Shown here piece by piece: positions 1-11,653 of a DNA stretch of 43,371 nt. The notes under the pieces were generated by a model that worked only from the letters and a program-made list of their open reading frames with translations, made no database searches and was not told where the DNA came from. The number at the start of each line of letters is the position of its first letter. Within the stretch, counting starts at the first letter, position 1. The DNA comes from Gnetum montanum (lineage: Eukaryota > Streptophyta > Gnetopsida > Gnetales > Gnetaceae): positions 143,062 through 186,432 of the forward strand of contig MNCI01018376.1 in the NCBI GenBank assembly GCA_015680685.1. Reading direction: 5' to 3'. The position numbers were made by a program, and so were the translations under genes.

Positions 1-1361
1 GAAGCTAAGTAAATAAAAATAATAAAGTCTTTGCATGGTGTGGTTCTCACGCATAAACATATAAAAACAAAAAAATGAAAAAAAAAAAAAGAGAAAACAA
101 AGTGAGAATTCAAAGCACACCCCTTAGACAAAATAATCCTTGGGCTACAAGCACTGGTTATGGAACTAAAAATGTTCCCTCTAACTAAGGCCCTTCTCGC
201 TTTACCATTCTCTCCTCCTTTGTTTCGTCGGAATGGTGGTGGCTCTTTGAAGATGCATTCTTGTTATTTAAGTGGCTGGATTAGCCGAATGCATTGATGT
301 GAAGTCACTGGATGTGGTTTGTTTGAGGCCAGAGTTGGAATGAGATTTACCAAGCCACATTAATCATTAACTCCACAAGGGGCTATACACGACCTTGGTC
401 TTGGGATTCTATTCCATTCTCTTCTTTCCATCATTCTTCCTCCATTATTCACCTCATTACTGGTTGTATCATTAGTGTATATTTTGGTTGACGCATTGTT
501 TTCTTTTAGGTAAATTCTTATGGTTAAGACTTTAACTCTTGTTCCAAATAACATTCCTAGAGCCTACGGACTCTTTGAATGTGGGTTTTTTAGGGCATTA
601 AGGGCATGAGCCTGCTTTGGGGAGGACCCACTAGCATTCCTCCTTGGTGCACCAATTAAATTCTTTCCCTTAACATTTTTGCAATCTATTTTATTTTGTT
701 CATTTCCATCTTGACATCCATTTCATTGATGTCCTAGTTGTCTCTTTCTCTCCATCTTCTTGTTTTCTTTCTTTCTTCATTCTATCACTACCAGAGGTTC
801 GCTCTTAGTCATGGGGGTCCTGGTCCAATTTTTTCAATTTTCTCCTAGCCCCTACACCTTCGGTAGTCACTACTATTATATCTCTAGATCCATATCAACC
901 ATACCACAACCCAGCCAATGGACCTTTTACCAAAGCAAGGTATCAATTTCATGATGATTCATTTATCCTTGCTAATATAAGACTATGTTGTGTGTGTAGA
1001 TGGTGATCATGTAACACTGGATTAGATCTGGAGAGAACACTTGGAATGGATCAATGCTGAAGTAGTTATGCAAGGAGCAAGATCAATGGCATGCTTACGA
1101 ATGAACAACGAAAGGCGTAATCTTGGCATTGGAAACAGCAACACTTCTTTCTCTCTCTCTCTTTCTCAGCTGCCAACTAAGGCCTAACGTCAAATGTAAA
1201 AGGTGTTCACCCTTGTGGTCATGAACACCAATTTTTTTGTGTCTTGTAATGATGATACGTTCACATGTCATCCCATTAGTTCCATTTGAGTCAATAATCC
1301 CATACCTTCCTAATATTTTGTAAGAAACTCAAGGATGAGTTTTCATTCAGTCATGGGGGTA
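1..1361 (+). mobile_element. 3' internal region of a plus-strand LTR retrotransposon (left-truncated by the window)
   Basis: This is non-coding sequence between the lost pol genes and the 3' LTR. No ORF here resembles a retroelement protein. Positions about 25-640 match, in reverse orientation, positions about 3765-3130, which is the post-integrase spacer of the minus-strand element. Shared blocks include the GCATGGTGTGGTTC, AATTCAAAGCACACCCCTT and GGGGAGGACCCACT stretches. The region ends in a short purine-rich run (CATGGGGGTA, 1352-1361) directly before the LTR, as expected for a polypurine tract. I infer that this is the tail of an element of the same superfamily as the one at 3120-11653. 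Confidence 0.6.
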
Positions 1362-2235
1362 TGATGGGATGCGATATCGCATGGGCCATGATATTGCGTA
1401 CACAATATCGCGTCCGCTATGATATTTCATCCCACGCTATATTGCGTACGCGATATCGCGTCATCCCCTGCGATATCGTGTACGTGATATCACGATGTGC
1501 CGCCAAGTCTATAAATAAGAGGCCGCTCTCCCTTGTTTCCCATCTAGGCCTAGATAGTAGTGAAACTCTTGTAGTTTTACCTCTCTAGAGATAGATTAAT
1601 TTCTATGTGCCCATAGTAGGAACTCCAAAGTGAACGGATCTTTATTCAAGTAGACATTGTACCTGAACACAAGTTTGTATACGGAAATAAAGATGAACTT
1701 CTTGGATAAACCTTGCAATGCATGGAATAGGTTAATTAGGACTTTATTTACTGTTATTTATTATTCTTCATTTAAATGCTTTATTAGTCATTAAATCTCT
1801 CTCAACCCTTCTCTCCTAGTTAAGTGCCTCAGTACGACCGCTTCGAGCACATGCATTATGCTTGGTGATCCTAGCAACAACTAGCGTTTGGTAACCAAGG
1901 TTGCATTGGTTCAGGGTATGAACGGTAAGTGGGAACGGATGCTAACGCTAGGTTAATTAAGGCTTAGTTAGTTAGTTAGAGTTAGTTAATTAGTCTCTTC
2001 ACCCTTCACCTCAATAGCATAGGAGATAAAATAGAAAAGATATAAAAATCATATACCTCAGACTTACTTAACCATACAACCGTGACAACTACAAGTAAGT
2101 CTGGGAAGACAACAAATGATTAACCTTAAGTGTTCCATAAGGCATGTAGGCACTTAGTCTGTGGAGTTCAACGGGATTGCGCGTGCTACGCTCGTATTCG
2201 TATGGTTAAGTGTAGGGGTACCTCACCACTCATCA
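1362..2235 (+). repeat. 3' LTR (subfamily A), 874 bp
   Basis: The LTR starts TGATGGGATGCG and ends CACTCATCA, giving TG...CA ends. It is homologous over most of its length to the LTR at 41158-42135. The U3 part (1371-1494) holds several palindromes centred on GATATC. A TATA-like CTATAAATAAGAGG follows at about 1510, then an R region with AATAAAGATGAACTT at about 1686. The block around 2057-2110 (CAGACTTACTTAACC and onward) and the GGTACCTC end also match the right-hand LTR. No primer site follows it and a purine tract precedes it, so this is a 3' LTR. Confidence 0.75.
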
Positions 2236-3119
2236 GCCTTGTTCCTAATAGCCCCTTCCCGTTCTAGGTTGCTTCTCTCATGGTTGTAAGGGTTCTCCTT
2301 CCTATGGACATTTTTTTTTGGGTGCCATCTATCATCTATAATCACAATAGAACTATGGATTAGCAATCATTTTGTAACCTTAAAATAATTTGGATACCTT
2401 AACTCTTGAGGGTAGTTACACTTGGCTAAGTTGTAATTATGGTTGATTTAATTAACTCAATTGTTATTTCTATTTATGCCTTATCATTGATAAATCATCC
2501 CAAAGATTGTTGGAAGGGTTAACTTGGAAAAAGTTGATGTTTATATATGATTAAGGTTACTAACCATTGGGAGAGTTAGAAAACTTTTTCAAAAATTTCA
2601 TCAAAAACCTTAAAGTCTGTGCCCCCCACAATAAATATCTTACCTTCGGTAAGTGCAAGATTGAAAAACAGAGTGATTTGGACAAACGATTTGAAAGTTA
2701 TTGACTCTGGAAGGCTTTGGGCTCTGAAAAATTGCAAAAATTCCCCATGTGTTATGAGAAAATTGCAAAAAATTCCAAAGTCTTTGGTAGTATATATAGT
2801 ATTTTTACACTGCATCGACAAGGCCTCGTCGATGGGGCCTCATCAATGCAACTATTGATCATCGTTGACTTTGGTCAAACTTTCAAAATACAAGGAATCT
2901 TTTTATGAAATTAGGGTCAAATGAAAGCTCAGAAAACTAAGAATAGTATGAAATCATGAGAAGATGGCATTGAAGTTCATAAATTTGAAAAAATGGAGAA
3001 AAATTAATTTAATGATGAATGTAATGAAAGATTAAGGAGTACTATGCGGTTTACACAATGGAAAATATGAAATATAAGATTGTAGCGATGTTAAAGATAA
3101 GAAACCTTTACTAATCAAG
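2236..3119. other. Gene-free spacer with an LTR-like U3 fragment
   Basis: There is no supported gene. On the minus strand, 2870-2800 carries an array of GATGAGGCC/CATCGACGAGG-type units followed by a TATA-like CTATATATAC. This resembles the start of the LTR at 11653-10724. Sequence below about 2780 no longer matches that LTR. It may be a diverged or recombined 3' LTR of the minus-strand element, but I cannot show this. The rest is A+T-rich and featureless to me. Confidence 0.35.
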
Positions 3120-3561
3120 CCAAAAGCTATGCAAGTGGGTCCTCCCCATACTAGGCTCATGCCCTTTTTACCCTTTCATAACTTCAACTTAGAAGTTTGT
3201 GGACCCTATAGTCGATTTAATGATCATGACAAGTTAAGGACCAACCTGAAAGAATCCACTCAAGAATCCCAATACGTCAGAATAAGACATAAAGCATAAC
3301 ATAGAACTCGATGGTGAGGTGAGTTATGGCAACATGGATGAATGATAGAGAAGGTGGAATGGAGTTCCAAACTGAGGTCATAAGAAGTCCCTTGTGGAAT
3401 TGTGGTTAAAATGACTCGAGAAGTTCCATCCTCAATCTAGACTAAAGCCATATTCTTCCAGTGACTTCGCATCGCCACTCTAAGATTGATCCACCCACTC
3501 GAGACACAAGAGTGTCCTTGCAAGACAACCACTATTCCACAAAGAGGAGAGAGAGGAGTAG

Positions 3562-3586
3562 GAAGAGAGAGAGAGAGAGAGAGAGG
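3562..3586. repeat. (GA)n microsatellite
   Basis: An uninterrupted GA dinucleotide run lies inside the non-coding 3' tail of the minus-strand retroelement. It is absent at the matching position (near 190-230) of the left-hand element, so it is a local expansion. Confidence 0.85.
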
Positions 3587-4533
3587 CCCTTAGATAGAGG
3601 GAACCTTTAGGCATAGGCGCATGTCTTTCGAGTTCCATAACCAGTGTTTGTAGCCCTTTTATTTGTCCAAGGGGTGTGCTTTGAATTCCCATCATTTTTT
3701 TTCTTATTTTCTTGTTTTGTTTTTTTTTCTTTGGAATGGGAACCACACCATGCAATGACATTATTTTTACTTCCTTCAGTGGGTGGTATGGAATGATTAG
3801 AAGTCTACGAAAAACACTCAAGCACTTAAGCAAGAAGAAGAGTACAAAGAGTATTAAGTCCCCTTGGAGTTACAGCTTTCTCAAACCTTTGGATCCTTCC
3901 TAATTTCAAAACTACCTAGGTCACTAATTAATTAAAAAGTTTCTTTAATGAAAAGGGACCTCAAATTCCCAAAACAAGGAAAACCATAGAGTTTATTGGA
4001 TGGGCAGATGACATGGACTCATTGCCTATTCCATGAAAAATAAACCATGCCAAAGTTATCAGACATCAGAATTCAAAAATAGAAACCAAATATCAACAAT
4101 CACATATTAAGCACAAACCATCATTAGTAAACAGCAATAGTAGCATTGTGCCCTGTGACAATAAAGCAAATTTATTAGCAAAAATGAGAAAATATCACAC
4201 TTAATCAAAAGCAATAAAAGAAATAAAAGAAACAAAATAAAGTAAAATATATAAGAAAGTGTAAAATAATCAAGAAAATTTTAAAGGTACTAAAGATGGT
4301 GTAAAATTAGAAAAATTTGAAAATTAAAAATTTGTAAAATCAAAAACATGAAAAAAAAAGGTAGAAAACTTGAGAGGCCATGGTAATGGTCAGCATGGAT
4401 GGCCATCTCCCCCATGACTGAGTTGGAAGGAGGAGATCCAAAAAATAGAACATGGATGTCCATCAATTAAGGAAGTATTTACACTAGCCTATCCTAGTTC
4501 TAGGAAAGGTTTAATTTGTTGGATATTGACTAA

Positions 4534-5741
4534 CTACTTTTTATTTGGGCTGTCAAGTTTGTAAATTATCATGATCCCAGAGGAAAAGGTTTGATCAATT
4601 ATATAAGTTCTCTTCCACAATGTTTGAAATTTTTCCTTTTGAGGTACATGTGTGGGGTTCCAATAGAGAACCTTATCTCCTGGTTGAAACTTTACTTTTC
4701 TAATTCTAAGGTCATGGCTTTGCTTGCTAAATGCCTTATTCACCTCATTCAAGGATAGGGCCACTAAGTGATTTTTTTCTAGCACGTTTAGATTGATCAA
4801 TCTTTCTTTCTATGCTAGACTTAGGTCAAGGTTTAATTCATAGGTTGTTAAGAGTGTACGGAGCTCAGATTGAATCGAGAGTATTGAAAGTTTTTCATAT
4901 ACTAACTCGTAGGGAGAATTTCCAATAGGAAGCTTCCAAGTTGATCAGTAAGCCTAGAGAGCATCATTAAGTTTTGTGCTCCAATCCTTCCTATATTTGC
5001 TAATGGTTCGCATTAATGTTTTTGTAATCTCTTGGTTGATTACCTCTGCTTGACCATTGGCTTGGGGATGGTAAGGTGTTGTCAATTTATGTTCTAGCCC
5101 CAAGCATTGCATTAATTTTCTAAATGTGGCACTTGTGAAATGAGTCCCATTATTAGAAATTAGTGAACGCGGCACCCCAAACCTATTTACAATATGTTGT
5201 TATATAAATTTGGTGACAACGGATGATGTGCAATCTATAACAGCTGCTGATTTAGCCCATTTTATGTAGTAGTCAACTACTACTATAATATATGCTTTCC
5301 TATTAGACATGGATGTGATGGAACCCATGAAGTTAATGCCCCATATATTGAAAGGTTCTAGTGTTTGAATCCACTATTGAGGATCTTCCATATGAGTGGT
5401 CATCCCCCATCACATTGACAACGTTCACAAGACTTGACAAACTAGTGGGCATCCCTAAAGATTGTAGGCCAATAGTATCCTACCATCAAGATTTTAATGG
5501 CTGTGCATCTCCTTGCATAGTGGCCTCCGCAAGATCCTTCATGAACATCTTGGAGAATGCATAGTTGATCTTCATTAGGAACACACCAACGGATCAGGCC
5601 ATTGGCACACACCTTGTAAAGGTATTTGTTGATTTCCATAAAGTATTTGACCCAATGAAGAAATTGTTGCTTTTTCCTAAAATCCAAGTCTTGTGGCATC
5701 TCTTGAGTGAGAAGATATGTGAGGATGCCATTATACCACAT
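4534..5741 (-). pseudogene. Retrotransposon integrase remnant
   Basis: This is the 3' part of gypsy pol, broken into three readable pieces. Piece 5741-5442 holds the N-terminal zinc-binding domain start (H-E-G-S-C-G-G-H-Y context and YYWPTIFRDAH). Piece 5175-4954 holds the end of the catalytic core: the second acidic position reads ISNNGTHF, so the usual Asp is replaced by Asn, while the Glu in GQAEVINQE is still present. Piece 4800-4534 is the C-terminal region (FQPGDKVLYWNP). Stops and frame changes separate the pieces. The substituted catalytic residue alone would be expected to abolish strand transfer. Confidence 0.85.
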
Positions 5742-5881
5742 TGCTTTTCAAGCGTTTGTTCATTTATTACTCTAGTAAAGAGGAGTTCATCTAGAAACTA
5801 ATCAGAGAACAAGCTCTCCTCCTCTTTGTTATCCCATCTTAAGTGAGAAAGATGGTCTATGACCACATTCTTGATCCCTTT

Positions 5882-6331
5882 TCAATCTACCATAGTAAGA
5901 TCAAATTCCTGCAAGATCATAAGCCACCATATAACACAAGGGCTCACTGCTGACTTATTCATAGGGAAGCAAATTACACTATGGTCCATATATACAAATA
6001 CCTTATAACCTAGCACATAATGTCTAAACTTTTCTAGCGTGTACACCACTACCATTAATTCTTTTTCTATGGTGGTGTAATTCAACTATGCCCCCACAAT
6101 GCTTTTACTCATGCAGTGGATATAATATGGACATTTCTTATTGTCCAACTACATGAGCACTACTCCCAAAGCATAGTTAGATGCATCTATCATGATATGG
6201 AATGGTTTGAACCAATCTAGTGCTTGTAGGATTGGTGTTTCTACGAGTTTCTCTTTTAATTGTTGAAATGCGTTTTCAAATTCCTTAGTCCAAATGAAAG
6301 GTGCATCTTTCTTTGTAAGTTCTATCAACAA
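5882..6331 (-). pseudogene. Retrotransposon RNase H / RT connection remnant
   Basis: Two adjacent pieces of pol in different frames. Piece 6331-6149 contains FIWTKEFENAFQQLKEKL followed by the RNase H start (IMIDASNYALGVVL, with the first catalytic Asp). Piece 6085-5882 continues with the YTTIEKELMVVVYTLEKFRHY helix typical of gypsy RNase H, then a degraded end. A stop and a frameshift lie between them. It sits between RT and integrase in the expected Ty3/gypsy order. Confidence 0.8.
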
Positions 6332-6339
6332 CTTTGCAA

Positions 6340-7284
6340 TCTTAGAGAAATTCTCAATGAAGCACTGGTAGTAACTAGTGTGTCCAAGGAATGATCAAAC
6401 ACCTTTAACAATCTCTGGTTGGTGTGTTATTCCTTGGATGACCTTTATCTTTTCTAGGTCTACCTCAATCCATTTTTGTAAAATTCAGTGCCCTAACACA
6501 ATTCCTTCTTAGACCATGAGATGGCTTTTTTGCTAGCTAAGCTATAGGGTTGTCTCAACACATCTCTTTAGTACTTGCTCAAGTTGGTCCAAGGCTTGCT
6601 CAAAGGTAGCTCCATAAGTGGAGAAGTCATCCATAAAGACTTCAATACCGTTACTGATCTATTGTTGAAAGATACTAAGGACCAAGTGTTGAAATGTTGC
6701 AGGGACATTGCATAGGCCAAATGGCATCTTACAATATGCAAAAGTTCCCCAGGGACTCATGAATGTTATCTTGGCCTAGTCCTTTGGTGCAATTTTGATT
6801 TTATTATAGCCACTATACCGTCCAAGAAACTATAATAATAATACCTAGATATGCTATCTAATACTTGATCCACAAATGGCAAAGGAAAGTGATCTTTAAA
6901 TGTTGCCAAATTTAACAACCTTAAGTTAATGCAAACCTGCCATTTACCACCCTTCTTTGGTACAATTACAAGTGGGAGAACCTACTCAGTATCCATGATT
7001 GGATAGATAAACCCTGCCTTGAGGAGTTGCTCTATCTCCTCCTTAACAATTTGCTTCACTTTGGGGTTTAGCTGCCTCTATGGCTGCTTTCTAGGCTTCA
7101 TGGCTAGGTCAATGTAGATGTAGTGCTGGCACATCCTTGGACCAATTCCTATTAGCTCTGGATATGACCAAGTGAAGGTTGTTGACCATTTATTCATCAC
7201 ATTTAATAACTTTTCTTTTTGTTTAGGAGAAAGTTTGGCATTAATGATGACTAATTTACCATTCTTTAAAAATGCATACTCCAT
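6340..7284 (-). pseudogene. Retrotransposon reverse transcriptase remnant
   Basis: The RT domain is spread over several frames. The N-terminal piece 7284-7078 contains LSPKQKEKLLNVM and the conserved Cys-Gln-His context before the fingers. The block IVPKKGGKWQVCINLRLLN (about 6970-6910) matches the family fingers motif. The catalytic YxDD motif survives as FMDD within EVFMDDFSTYG (FMDD at 6637-6626). In-frame stops interrupt it at several places, so no functional enzyme is possible. Downstream pieces lead directly into the RNase H remnant. Confidence 0.85.
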
Positions 7285-7299
7285 CTCGATTGATAAATT

Positions 7300-9079
7300 T
7301 TTTAGTTCTAAGGGCTCCTACTTGAAGTGATTATGGATCTCCAACTCTCCCCAACAATTATCATCTTCTTCATTAGAGATTTGGGAATGGACTTGTTCAA
7401 GTTTTTCCATGCCTTCAACATATGCACAAGTTAAGTCCTCAATTGCCTCCATGCATATTGTGCTGTTATCTGAATCAGCTATCAGCCATTGGGTGCCCTC
7501 CTACTTTATGGCTACTATGTACAGACACTATTGAATATTAATTTCTTGTGCACACTAATTACATACCTTAATGTATGTGCTCTTGATTGACCAAATTTTT
7601 TGCATGCAATTGCACCCATTATCACTATATGCAATGCATGGAATACACTTCTTCTCAATTTTTCCTAACTCATTTTCCTTATATATTTCAAGAGATAGGT
7701 CCCTTATACCCATTCACACATTGACTGTGCTTAACCAAGCCGTTCCCATAATGATGGGGAAGTCACTTTTGCAATTTTCCACCTTGATTACTAGAAAATC
7801 AACAAGATAGGACCACCCACAAATCATGATCATAACGTCCTCTACTAATCCCAAAGGGATAGTAATCGACTGATCTACTAATTCTAAATAGATATTACTC
7901 TTCTTAAGAGGTGGTAGGTTTCAAGCCTTGTACATATTATGGGAGATGAGGTTAACTTCAGAACCAGAGTCAAGAAGAGCTTTGCATGGCTCTTATCCAA
8001 CAATTTGTAGATAGATAAGTGGACTTCTTGGGTCAGATCTTTTTATAGGAAGGTTGTTAGCCTTAATCCAATTAAAAATAGCATGGGTTAACAAGACAAT
8101 GCAAATCCTAGGTAGCGCGCTTGGTTTGAAGGGTACTTAAAGGTATTTGATGCAGAGGATGAGGGTGCCAGAGATGCAGAGCGATCAGCCAAAGTAGGTT
8201 GTGAGGGTTGGAGAGGACTGCTGGGCTGAAAGAAATGTTGTTTCCTTGATCAATTATCCAAACCACCTGGTTGAAAAACTGGTTGTGAGTGTACAGCCCT
8301 TATAACATTTCATTGTCGCGACTATGGAGGAATCTCACCTTGCATAGACAGAGCAAGAGGTAATTGGGTTGAAGGTGTAGGTATAGATGCAAAGGGATGT
8401 GAAGGATGATAAGGATATGGATATGGGTTTTCTCCTTGAGTAGATGGTGAATGTGTTTGATGGTATTCTAGAGGATAATAGTGATGCTAGAATGATGCAT
8501 GACTTGTCGAACTTCTAGGAGAGACAGGTTGCTAAACATAGGACCCATATGGATCTGGTTTCCTATAAGGGTACTGCTACCTTGGTAGCGGCATTCCCCC
8601 TGATTGTGGTTGGTACCACTATTGGTACTGTTCATAAAGTTGTGGAGGAGTTCTACTTGGGTAGTAAGCTTGTTACTATTGGTGGAACTGCCTTGGGCTG
8701 CCTTGAGGGTAAGGCAGTCATCTTGGAGCCTGTCTACATGCTAGGTGAGGATTTAATGCATACACTCCAGACTCTTGTAAGTGTAACATCACAAGGCAAC
8801 ATCCCTTTGGATGTTCATATTGATAGATGTCACATTCAGTTTCATCATCAAAGTCAAATTCCACAACTTCCTCTACTATAGCAACTTTCCCCTTACCTCT
8901 TTAGTAGGCACGTTCAACTTCTTTTTGTCATCTACGATTATGATTACTATTTTTCTCTTTAGGTTCTTCAACAATCTTCAAAGCAGTTTGAAACTTTTCA
9001 TTCAAAGAGTCCCATAACTTGTCAACCTTGGCTGAAATGTCAGAAACAGATTTTTGGATAGGCAAGGTATTTCTATTCA
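7300..9079 (-). pseudogene. gag C-terminal proline-rich and protease-region remnant
   Basis: Minus-strand translation gives proline-, serine- and tyrosine-rich low-complexity sequence (about 8700-8150) of the kind found between gag and protease in gypsy elements. A protease-like region follows (about 8050-7500), including a segment reading SHAKLFLTLVLKLTSS after a SIYK context, a decayed counterpart of the retropepsin ALLDSGSEVN-type block. Stops are frequent. The assignment depends on its position between gag and RT as much as on the sequence. I cannot identify a complete catalytic Asp-Ser/Thr-Gly. Confidence 0.5.
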
Positions 9080-10581
9080 TCACTTCATCAAGTGGTGACT
9101 CCTCCTCATCACCAAATTAGACCTCTCATTTTCTAATGAATGGATCCCTAATATACTCTTTAGCACTCTCCCTTTTTTGTAGCTCACCTTCTTCTTTACT
9201 ACTTGCTCTATTAGCCTTTGGATTTGATGAGCTCTCATTTTAGACAACCTCCCTTGGGCATACATCCCAAGGGTTCTTATTTCTACTCTGAGCCCATATA
9301 TGATGTGGCAAAGTTGTTTCCTCTGAGAGTAACCATGGCTAGGACATCACTGTAGGAGTGAATAGTATTGGCCCATGGCAGCATCTAAGGGTTCATGTGC
9401 CCCTTGTTTCCAGCCTTGGATTTTCCTTCTCAGATTAGACACTCTAAAGTACATCTGGTATTTGTCATTGAATAGTTCTAACATGGTACTCTACTTGTGG
9501 ATAGATTCTAGCTCTAAGGATTAGTACCAACTTTCAGCCTCCTTAATGAATGTCCTTGGGAAAAACATGAGTTTTTGCCACTTGTTCTCTATGTTTTGTA
9601 ATACATAGGCATCTTGAAAAGCTTGTAGATATGTCTATGGATCAGAATTGTATCCCTCCTCAAATATTGGGATATTATTCATATCTAGGTTCTTGATTCG
9701 ATTATCCTTCATATGCCTAGTTGGGATTTTCACTGCCTCCACAATATTGAGCATACTTTGAGTTGCCAATAAAGGTTCATCATCATCGCTGCATTGATGA
9801 CGTCAATGATGGTTTCAACCACCCCTTCAATTTTGATGGCCTTCATAATCATTATTATTTCATTAATCACCTTCATCATGGTTGTTTCAACAGCGGATTC
9901 CATGAGAACCGTTAGATGAAGAGGAATGTTTAGAATTGGATGAAGAGGATGAAGAGAAAGGTGGACCGCCACCGCCACTGTGGTGTCCACCATCACTCTT
10001 GCTTTTATTACAATCTCCATCATTAGATCCCTTGTTATAAAGATGTTTAACCAAGTCCCTACCTTGGCTATCACTCTTTCTTGAACTTGGTTTATGAATA
10101 GTTGATCGTAGGGTTAAGTTCACACCCTTGCCATCAGTAACAGGGCATGGAGAATCTTCATGTTGAGAACCTTCCAAGGGAGGATCCTCATTGTCCTCTT
10201 GATCTAGTAGGAACAAGGGGTTAGTGTAATGTTTCCCCTTCATAGCTTCATGGAGTTTCTCCTAACGTTTATCTTGCTTACATTGTGTTTCAATAGGACA
10301 ATAGTTTCGAGTTTCATATCCATCCACAACGTACTCTTCGTGAAGATCTGCTATGCCTAACTTCTTAAGGGTTTTAAACAACATTTTAGGCATAGATCTA
10401 TCATGGGGAAAACAACATTGCCCTCCATATCACACCATTGCATCTGTTCATCATGATGTAGGATGAAAGTGAAATTCAACACAAACTCATCTAGATGAGT
10501 ATATACCACCTTACGTTCTTGTGGGACTAGTGGTTTGGTATCTTTGGGCTTGCAAGAAGAAGAAGACATTTTGTAAAACAA
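9080..10581 (-). pseudogene. Retrotransposon gag remnant
   Basis: Begins at an ATG at 10581 with a 74-codon open piece carrying YTHLDEFVLNFTFILHHD, clearly homologous to the plus-strand gag at 42383 (YTHPDEYVPDLTFILHQD). A Ser/His/Gly-rich linker (10243-9887) follows. The gag core then reads NNIPIFEEGYNSDP and LQAFQDAYVLQNIENKWQKL (about 9690-9600), followed by an open piece at 9265-9080. At least three stops or frameshifts separate the blocks. This is the nucleocapsid-precursor gene of the 3120-11653 element. The match to the right-hand element ties the two together as relatives. Confidence 0.8.
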
Positions 10582-10703
10582 AATGAAATTGTCAGTGTGC
10601 TTTTATAATTTATGTATAGTGGGAATGTTATTGACCTTTAGGTTTATACAACGATATTAGTGGTATCCACTTAGATCTAAATAGTGCACGTTCCACAAAC
10701 AAA

Positions 10704-10722
10704 ATCCCTAGCAACAACGCCA
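10704..10722 (-). other. Primer-binding site, tRNA-Asp type
   Basis: On the minus strand, TGGCGTTGTTGCTAGGGAT begins two bases past the LTR end. It resembles the sequence complementary to the 3' end of plant tRNA-Asp (TGGCGCCGTTGCCGGGGAT) with several mismatches. This primer type is known in Athila/Tat-group gypsy elements. It fixes the direction of the element and identifies 10724-11653 as its 5' LTR. Confidence 0.7.
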
Positions 10723-10723
10723 A

Positions 10724-11653
10724 TGATGAGCAGTGAGGTACCCCTACATCTAACCATACGAATCATGAAGCGTTCACACGTGACTCAGTTGAATTCCATG
10801 GACTTTGTTATTTCTAGTGCACTGGTACTTTAGGAAGTGAATCTAATCTTAAGGTCAATTGTTGTCCTCCCAATTACACTTGTGATGTACGTTGGTATGG
10901 TTAAGTGTAACTAAGGCATCCAATTTTTATCATTTTGTATTTTATATTTTGGGTGCTCAAAATGTAGATAAAAGGAATTTGATTAACTAATCTAAATTAA
11001 TTAATTAACTACCATTTAACTAATCCTAACATAAGTATTCATTCCCACTTTCTATACATGTCTTGAACCCATGTATCCATTGTTGGGTGACCAAGCACTA
11101 TGCTACTAGGCATACCAAGCAATAACACTACTGAGATTACCAAGCAAATACATGTTACACTTGAAGTCATCATACTTATGTGTGTAATCTACCTTGCATA
11201 ATTGTTTCATAAACATAATAATTGGAAAACATTTAATAATTAATTAAAAGTATTTAATAAATAATTGAAAACATTAAATGCAAAAATAAAATAGCTAATC
11301 TATCCAAAGTGTTGCAAGGTTTATTAGAAAGCTCGTCTTTATTGCCACACACATTGTTGTGCTCAGGTACAACAATGCTCGAATAAATATTCGTACACTC
11401 AGTGACTTCTGCTACAGGCACTTGAGGAAAAAAATTCTAACTTTTGAATGGAAAAAATGCAAGAGCTTCGCTACTATTGAAATCTGGATTGCCATAAATG
11501 CAACTAGTATGCACATATTTATAGGCAACGGAAAAACATTGCATTGACAGGGCCTCATTGACGTAGGGCAAGATGCATCAACAAGACCTCATCGATGTGG
11601 TCGACTACATTGACGAGGCCTCATCAACGTAGCCAACCAATGACAACTCATCA
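10724..11653 (-). repeat. 5' LTR (subfamily B), 930 bp
   Basis: On the minus strand it starts TGATGAGTTGTC at 11653 and ends CTGCTCATCA at 10724. The U3 (about 11640-11530) is an array of GATGAGGCC/CATCGATGAGG units. A TATA-like CCTATAAATATGTGC follows, then an R region with GGCAATAAAGACGAGC. Those downstream blocks match the truncated LTR at 40721-41157. The last part also matches subfamily A LTRs (1362-2235, 41158-42135), while the U3 arrays differ. Confidence 0.75.

Larger units (their letters stand above)
3120..11653 (-). mobile_element. Decayed Ty3/gypsy-type LTR retrotransposon, minus strand
   Basis: Read on the minus strand, the order is LTR (11653-10724), primer-binding site (10722-10704), gag (10581 to about 9080), proline-rich and protease region (about 9079-7300), reverse transcriptase (7284 to about 6340), RNase H (6331-5882), integrase (5741 to about 4534), then a non-coding tail to about 3120. 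RT-RNase H-integrase order defines Ty3/gypsy. The tRNA-Asp-type primer site and the GGHYARR...YYWPT zinc-domain context resemble the Athila/Tat branch, not chromoviruses. Many in-frame stops and frameshifts make it non-functional. I could not find a matching 3' LTR in the same orientation. The lower boundary is set only by homology to positions 1-640. Confidence 0.8.

Noticed and set aside
1361-1588. 75-codon plus-strand frame in the left LTR
   Set aside because: It arises from the GATATC palindrome array in the LTR U3 and has no protein features.
8549-8881. 110-codon open frame on the plus strand
   Set aside because: It is antisense to the proline-rich gag/protease region of the minus-strand retroelement, whose sense translation gives family-like sequence.
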